Source of the DNA: an uncultured Porphyromonas sp.
GTDB taxonomy: Bacteria > Bacteroidota > Bacteroidia > Bacteroidales > Porphyromonadaceae
Assembly: GCA_943912835.1 (NCBI GenBank)
Contig: CALTVJ010000034.1
Coordinates: forward strand, 1-17,943
Reading direction: 5' to 3'
Length of the DNA stretch: 17,943 nt
Shown: positions 13,940-17,943 of the stretch, piece by piece
Position numbering within the stretch: position 1 is the stretch's first letter
How the letters are laid out: each line of letters opens with the position of its first letter
Position numbers and translations under genes: made by a program
The notes under the pieces: generated by a model
The model's input: only the letters and a program-made list of their open reading frames with translations
Told to the model about the DNA's origin: nothing
Databases searched by the model: none

Positions 13940-15271
13940 ATGAACACTTCCCTAAAACTTCGTGCTCTACTACTCTGCCTACTACTCAATATCCCAATAT
14001 CACAACTCTCATCGCAGAGTCCCTACACGCCCAGTCGGGAAAATCTACAAGCACGCGAGAAGTTTCGCAATTACGGCTTAGGCATCTTCTTGCATTGGGG
14101 GATATACAGCTCATTTGCACAAGGCGAATGGTACCTAAACGATGGGAAATTAAATCACAAAGAGTACGCCAAAGCAGCTTCGGGCTTTTATCCTGCCCTT
14201 TTTGATGCAGACCGCTGGGTAAAACAAATCAAAGCCTCTGGGGCTGGATATCTTTGTATCACAGCACGACACCACGATAGCTTCTCTATGTGGGCGACCA
14301 AGCAGAGCGACTACAACATAGTCAAGGCTAGCCCTTACAAACGAGATATTTTAGCCGAGCTACGAGATGCTTGTCGCCGAGAGGGATTGGGCTTTCATAT
14401 ATACTATTCTCTCTTAGACTGGGCAAGAGAAGACTACTACCCACTCGGACAAACGGGGCATCATACAGGGAGAAAATCAGTGGGGAAATGGGAGCGATAC
14501 AACGACTTCATGAACGCCCAACTTAGCGAATTGGTACGCGACTATGGCGCTGATGCCATTTGGCTAGATGGCAGTTGGGATAAAGATAAACTCGGCGACT
14601 TTGATTGGCAGTACGAAGCTATGTATCGCAACATACATCGCCTCAACTCGGCATGCCTTATTGGAAACAACCACCACAAAGCACCTATTGAGGGAGAAGA
14701 CTTCCAGATGTTTGAGCGTGATGTACCAGGAGCCAATACCGCTGGCTTCTCTGGGCAAGCCATCGGGGAACTTCCGTTGGAGACCTGCGAAACGATGAAT
14801 GGTATGTGGGGCTATCGTGTCGCTGACCAAAACTACAAAAGCGTAGCTGAACTAATCAGATTGCTCGTCTCTGCTGCTGGGCGCAATGCGAATCTACTGC
14901 TCAACATTGGGCCAGAAGCAAATGGCAATCTACCTCAAACAGCCGTCGAACGTATGCAAGACATTGGCAAGTGGCTCCAAGTCTACGCCCCCACAGTCAA
15001 AGACGGTGTAAGAGCGGGCAGCGTCCTCCCTCAGCCTTGGGGTGTATCGACTCAAAGAGGGAATACATTATATTTGCACATTCTTAATTGCCAAGAGCGA
15101 GAGCTTAGCATAGATTTACCTCAAAAAGTGCGTAGTGCTGTTGAGTATCATAGTAGCAAAACTATCAAACACAAACAAAGCAAGGGGACACTTAGGCTGA
15201 CATTTGATGACGCACCAAGCCGACTAAACCCGACAGACTACGTTGTAGAGCTCACACTCAAAGCCAGATAA
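13940..15271 (+). CDS. Exported GH29 alpha-L-fucosidase
   Basis: The 443-residue protein starts with a signal peptide (1-26, MNTSLKLRALLLCLLLNIPI then SQLSSQS), so it acts in the periplasm or outside. I prefer this ATG over an in-frame one at 13835, which adds 35 polar residues in front of the signal. GH29 marks are GIFLHWGIYS (48-57), ITARHHDSFSMW (107-118), the nucleophile Asp210 in AIWLDGSW, FERDVPG (258-264) with a candidate acid/base Glu259, and LLLNIGPEANG (319-329). The C-terminal beta domain is short, and no carbohydrate-binding module is attached. These enzymes release alpha-L-fucose from mucins, Lewis antigens or N-glycan cores. Linkage preference is unknown. The spacer upstream is 136 bases and holds repeats. 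Confidence 0.92.
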   Translation: MNTSLKLRALLLCLLLNIPISQLSSQSPYTPSRENLQAREKFRNYGLGIFLHWGIYSSFAQGEWYLNDGKLNHKEYAKAASGFYPALFDADRWVKQIKASGAGYLCITARHHDSFSMWATKQSDYNIVKASPYKRDILAELRDACRREGLGFHIYYSLLDWAREDYYPLGQTGHHTGRKSVGKWERYNDFMNAQLSELVRDYGADAIWLDGSWDKDKLGDFDWQYEAMYRNIHRLNSACLIGNNHHKAPIEGEDFQMFERDVPGANTAGFSGQAIGELPLETCETMNGMWGYRVADQNYKSVAELIRLLVSAAGRNANLLLNIGPEANGNLPQTAVERMQDIGKWLQVYAPTVKDGVRAGSVLPQPWGVSTQRGNTLYLHILNCQERELSIDLPQKVRSAVEYHSSKTIKHKQSKGTLRLTFDDAPSRLNPTDYVVELTLKAR

Positions 15272-15301
15272 AAAGGCACAAGTGCAGGTGTATTCTATTT
15301 T

Positions 15302-16099
15302 ATGCACATTATGTTGACAAAAGCGGAGATTAAACAAATTAAAGAATTACAACAAAGCAGAGCTAGACAAGAGCTAGGTTTGTTTGTTACAGAGGGACAT
15401 AAACTATCGGGTGATATGCTAGGGGCATATCCTTGTCGCTTGCTGATTACGACAGAGAGCAATCGATATATACTCCAAGATAAACTTCGAGAGCTTGCCC
15501 CCCAATGGCAACCACAGCGCATAGAGGTTTTGCCTGAGAGCTTTGACTTCACACGTCTAAGTGCACAACGTAGTCCCCAAGGGGTGTTAGCCGTTTTTGC
15601 ATTGCCACAAGACACAGCTCTTCCTGCACTCGATGAGCAAGGTCTCATCCTCTTACTTGATGATGTACAAGATCCAGGTAATGTGGGGACAATCATACGT
15701 ACAGCCGACTGGTTTGGGATTCGCTCTGTCTTGCTGACTCCTGCTTGTGCAGACCCTTATTCGCCCAAAGTACTACAAGCCTCTATGGGGGCGATGAGTC
15801 GTGTTGGCGTCTATCGGCTCAGCGATACAGAGTCATTCCTTCAAAAGTATCAAGGTGAAATATTGGGGACTTTTTTAGGCGGAACCAATTTGTACTCATT
15901 GCCTCCCAAGCCACACAAGAGCCCTCGCCTGCTGGTACTCGGCAACGAAGGACAAGGCATCAGCCCTAAGATCGAAAGATACGTCAGCGAACGCATCACG
16001 ATACCAGCCTATACACCGAGTACAACAGGTACAGAAAGCTTAAATGTAGCTGTCGCTGCTGCCATTTGCATTAGCGAGCTTAGACAAAAAGAACAATGA
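15302..16099 (+). CDS. SpoU/TrmH-family RNA 2'-O-methyltransferase
   Basis: The 265-residue protein uses S-adenosylmethionine to methylate a ribose 2'-OH in rRNA or tRNA. An N-terminal substrate-binding domain (about 1-105) with GLFVTEGHKLSGDML is followed by the knotted SpoU domain. Its three motifs are clear: DVQDPGNVGTIIRTADWFG (121-139), LVLGNEGQGI (211-220) and ESLNVAVAAAI (245-255). The arrangement resembles RlmB/TsnR-type 23S rRNA enzymes, but the exact target cannot be read from sequence. The ATG at 15311 (MLTKAEIKQ) is an equally good start and fits the family better. It overlaps the next gene in ATGA and is 30 bases after the fucosidase gene. Confidence 0.9.
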   Translation: MHIMLTKAEIKQIKELQQSRARQELGLFVTEGHKLSGDMLGAYPCRLLITTESNRYILQDKLRELAPQWQPQRIEVLPESFDFTRLSAQRSPQGVLAVFALPQDTALPALDEQGLILLLDDVQDPGNVGTIIRTADWFGIRSVLLTPACADPYSPKVLQASMGAMSRVGVYRLSDTESFLQKYQGEILGTFLGGTNLYSLPPKPHKSPRLLVLGNEGQGISPKIERYVSERITIPAYTPSTTGTESLNVAVAAAICISELRQKEQ

Positions 16100-17109
16100 A
16101 CTTGCAGCTTATGTCTCAACTAAAATCTTTACTTCGCATCGTATTACCTCTCCTACTCGGAGCCTTAGTTTTGTGGTTACTCTATCGCAAAACTAATTGG
16201 TCTGATGTGCAGAAAATCCTTGCGAGCGACCTAAACTATGCTATGTTGGCATTTAGTCTTGTCTTTGGTCTCATTGCCAACATCATACGAGGCTTGCGCT
16301 GGCAACTTCTTATTCCACCGATTGTACCCGAGGGTGAACGTCCTCCAAGACTTATCAATGCCATTCTTACTGTTTTGGGGTCTTATGCAGTCAATATGAT
16401 TATACCTCGAGCTGGTGAGCTCTGGCGTTGTAACGAATATAGACGTTATGAAGATTTGAGTTTTACGGCTCTACTCGGCACACTAATCAACGACCGCCTG
16501 GCAGACATTATCAGCCTACTATTAATCTTACTATCCGTCTTGTTATTACATCAAGATTTCTTTTGGAGTTTCTTTACGAATAACCCCGAGCAATTAGAGC
16601 GATTGCAGGTACTCCTACATTCGCCCTATCTCTATATTGGGGGGATAGTCTTAGCCGTATTGGCTATAACGTTGGTATATATTATTCGACAAAAAGCCGA
16701 GAGCAAAATCGGACAGATATTCGGGAGTATCATCTCTGGCATTGCGAGCATACGCCAGATGAAAGCACGGAGACTATTCGTCCTATACAGCCTTATGATT
16801 TGGTTGGGTTATTTCTTCTTTTTCTACACCGCTTTCTTCGCTTTCCCTTTTACACGTGCTTTACCCTTTGAGGTTGCACTGATTGCCTTTGCCCTAAGTA
16901 GCATGAGTGTCTTAGCTCCTGTACAAGCTGGTATGGGGCCATGGCATTTCATGGTCATTACCACGCTTGTGGCGTATGGTGTAAGTAGAAATGATGCAGG
17001 GGCATTTGCTCTCATTGTACACAGTGTACAAACGCTATGGATAACCCTCATCGGACTCGCATCTATTCTCCTTCTCCCCTTACTCAATAAAGGCTATAGC
17101 AGAGTTTAG
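16096..17109 (+). CDS. YbhN/UPF0104 (lysylphosphatidylglycerol synthase TM region) family membrane protein
   Basis: The 337-residue inner-membrane protein has about eight hydrophobic segments and no soluble enzymatic domain. Family marks are a first helix (about 12-29), NIIRGLRWQLL (62-72), the IIPRAGELWRC motif (102-112) with LINDRLAD (130-137), and a late APVQAGMGPWH stretch. These are features of the family that includes the membrane half of MprF and AglD. There is no catalytic LPG-synthase domain, so it cannot itself charge lipids; a lipid-flipping role is suggested by family knowledge only. Its ATGA overlap with the methyltransferase gene implies coupled translation. Met6 is an alternative start. 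It ends 3 bases from a convergent gene. Confidence 0.87.
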   Translation: MNLQLMSQLKSLLRIVLPLLLGALVLWLLYRKTNWSDVQKILASDLNYAMLAFSLVFGLIANIIRGLRWQLLIPPIVPEGERPPRLINAILTVLGSYAVNMIIPRAGELWRCNEYRRYEDLSFTALLGTLINDRLADIISLLLILLSVLLLHQDFFWSFFTNNPEQLERLQVLLHSPYLYIGGIVLAVLAITLVYIIRQKAESKIGQIFGSIISGIASIRQMKARRLFVLYSLMIWLGYFFFFYTAFFAFPFTRALPFEVALIAFALSSMSVLAPVQAGMGPWHFMVITTLVAYGVSRNDAGAFALIVHSVQTLWITLIGLASILLLPLLNKGYSRV

Positions 17110-17112
17110 TTA

Positions 17113-17790
17113 TTACATTGAGGTATTCTGATTTGAGATAAGATTTTTCATAAATATATTGATGTCTATCTCAAAGTCCCTCACATATATAAAATCTGTA
17201 ATCGCCCAATAGGTATGATCATATAGATGGTGAAATTGACTAATTAGATGTAGTTCTTTCGTAAGTTCACGATCAAGTCTTTCATTCCAGTTTCCACAAT
17301 TCAGACCAATGAAAGACTCAAACGCTTCTGTATCATCACTCGGTAGGATAAGTATTTGTGCAGACACCCCCTTGGCATACAAAGGATTCAAATCAGTATC
17401 ACAGAGGGCATTCCATAAATCTTGCCGTTCTTCTCCCTGCAAAGGATGTCTTGTCGGATATTCACGCCCCAAATAGCATTTTGCACAGAGCTCTACTTCA
17501 TCATCTGGATTACATACTACTTGCTGGAAGTTTGTCCATGTGTCATGAGCCTTGTTATACATACGCAGTAAAGCTAGTCGCAGAGCCTCATTAAACTCAA
17601 TAATTTCAGGAAGAAGTTCTTCTTGATATTTTAAGACCTTGTCTTCTATAAATTCTTTTCGTATATCCAACAGAGATTTCAGCTTGGAACAACCTTGGGC
17701 TAAGTAATCTTCATAATTATAGTCTGTTATAATCTCAAACTCTATTCGCTGAATATCAGGAGATAATAAAATTTCTCTAAACGTTTTCAT
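17113..17790 (-). CDS. Hypothetical protein, function unknown
   Basis: The 225-residue protein has no signal peptide or membrane segment and was not recognised. It is acidic and largely helical at the N-terminus (about 35-90, a possible coiled-coil-like region), followed by a cysteine cluster CNPDDEVELCAKC (93-105, C-x8-C-x2-C). Further cysteines are at 34, 130 and 165, and there is a His-rich stretch QFHHLYDHTYW (185-195). A metal site is possible but not shown. It is transcribed toward the YbhN-like gene with a 3-base gap, and a TAnnTTTG box precedes it. Base use looks slightly more AT-rich than neighbouring genes by eye; I did not compute it. An accessory gene is possible. Confidence 0.7.
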   Translation of the reverse strand: MKTFREILLSPDIQRIEFEIITDYNYEDYLAQGCSKLKSLLDIRKEFIEDKVLKYQEELLPEIIEFNEALRLALLRMYNKAHDTWTNFQQVVCNPDDEVELCAKCYLGREYPTRHPLQGEERQDLWNALCDTDLNPLYAKGVSAQILILPSDDTEAFESFIGLNCGNWNERLDRELTKELHLISQFHHLYDHTYWAITDFIYVRDFEIDINIFMKNLISNQNTSM

Positions 17791-17819
17791 TAGGTTCTAC
17801 AACTTGTCATTTTACGCAA

Positions 17820-17827
17820 CAAAGATA
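17820..17827 (-). promoter_or_regulatory. Candidate Bacteroidota -7 box (TATCTTTG) for the 17113-17790 gene
   Basis: On the minus strand this reads TATCTTTG, an exact TAnnTTTG match, 29 bases upstream of the ATG. It would give a leader of about 23 bases. An imperfect TTTA lies about 17 bases further upstream, where a -33 box is expected. Of the four boxes noted in this window it has the best overall setting. Confidence 0.5.
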
Positions 17828-17841
17828 AATTCTCACTTTGC

Positions 17842-17943
17842 CTAAACTCGGCATATTAGACTGATTTGTTGGGGGATTATCTCAATTCTAAAGGCTTGCA
17901 CTCCTAGCTTAAGTCCATATTTATTAGGGACTACAAATAAGTC
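17842..17943 (-). CDS. Possible C-terminal end of a gene entering from the right
   Basis: On the minus strand one frame is open from the window edge for 33 codons, beginning DLFVVPNKYGLKLGV and ending ICRV, then TAG. The other two minus frames meet stops within the first 20 bases. If real, this is the tail of a gene just upstream of the hypothetical gene, with a spacer of about 50 bases that holds the -7 box. An open run this short can easily be chance, and I recognise no family. Confidence 0.2.
   Translation of the reverse strand, partial: DLFVVPNKYGLKLGVQAFRIEIIPQQISLICRV

Noticed and set aside
15276..15285. GCACAAGTGC palindrome between the fucosidase and methyltransferase genes, with a T-rich stretch after it
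   Set aside because: The stem has only four base pairs with a two-base loop, too weak for a terminator, and this length is expected by chance.
1..17943. CRISPR array, tRNA or rRNA genes, insertion sequence or prophage
   Set aside because: Reading both strands I found no regularly spaced repeats, cloverleaf-like sequence, transposase or phage protein. A tRNA missed by eye is possible but unlikely, because the spacers are short and mostly filled by hairpins and promoters.

Overview
This window looks like chromosomal DNA of a host-associated Bacteroidota species, most likely Porphyromonas or a close relative. The evidence is threefold. The housekeeping proteins are of Bacteroidales type. There are no clear Shine-Dalgarno sequences before the genes. 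Several promoter-like TAnnTTTG elements, the Bacteroidota -7 box, lie just upstream of first genes. Species assignment is an inference from gene content. I see no rRNA, tRNA, CRISPR array, transposase or phage gene, and coding density is high.

Layout. (1) 1-313: the end of a flavodoxin gene on the + strand, closed by a perfect 27-bp inverted-repeat terminator. (2) 329-3737: a minus-strand lipoprotein gene with the complete catalytic set of the IdeS/Mac (C66) immunoglobulin-protease family, transcribed divergently from a two-gene sialate cassette (nanT-like MFS transporter plus N-acetylneuraminate lyase). (3) 3788-4939: a TPR protein gene carrying an in-frame heptanucleotide tandem repeat, then secG. 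(4) 4958-5758: a formate/nitrite-family channel gene preceded by two hairpins. (5) 5811-8873: purB-engB-galE, tightly spaced and terminated by a 20-bp hairpin. (6) 8895-12568, minus strand: rdgB-plsC-GH84 hexosaminidase. (7) 12644-17109, plus strand: yjbR-birA-GH29 fucosidase-SpoU methyltransferase-YbhN-like flippase family, with two ATGA stop/start overlaps. (8) 17113-17790, minus strand: an unrecognised 225-residue cysteine-containing protein, then a possible gene tail running off the window.

How the genes fit together. Four functions would act on host glycoproteins: an IgG-protease-like lipoprotein, sialic acid uptake and cleavage, an exported beta-N-acetylglucosaminidase (GH84) and an exported alpha-L-fucosidase (GH29). 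They are embedded among core genes for nucleotide, membrane, translation and biotin functions, not gathered in one SusC/D polysaccharide-utilisation locus. The most interesting item is the IdeS-like lipoprotein next to the sialate genes. This suggests, but does not prove, that host immunoglobulin or another sialoglycoprotein is both disarmed and foraged. Other points worth checking are the 7-bp repeat in the TPR gene (possible phase variation), the duplicated element with a palindrome upstream of the fucosidase, and the paired hairpins before the FNT gene.
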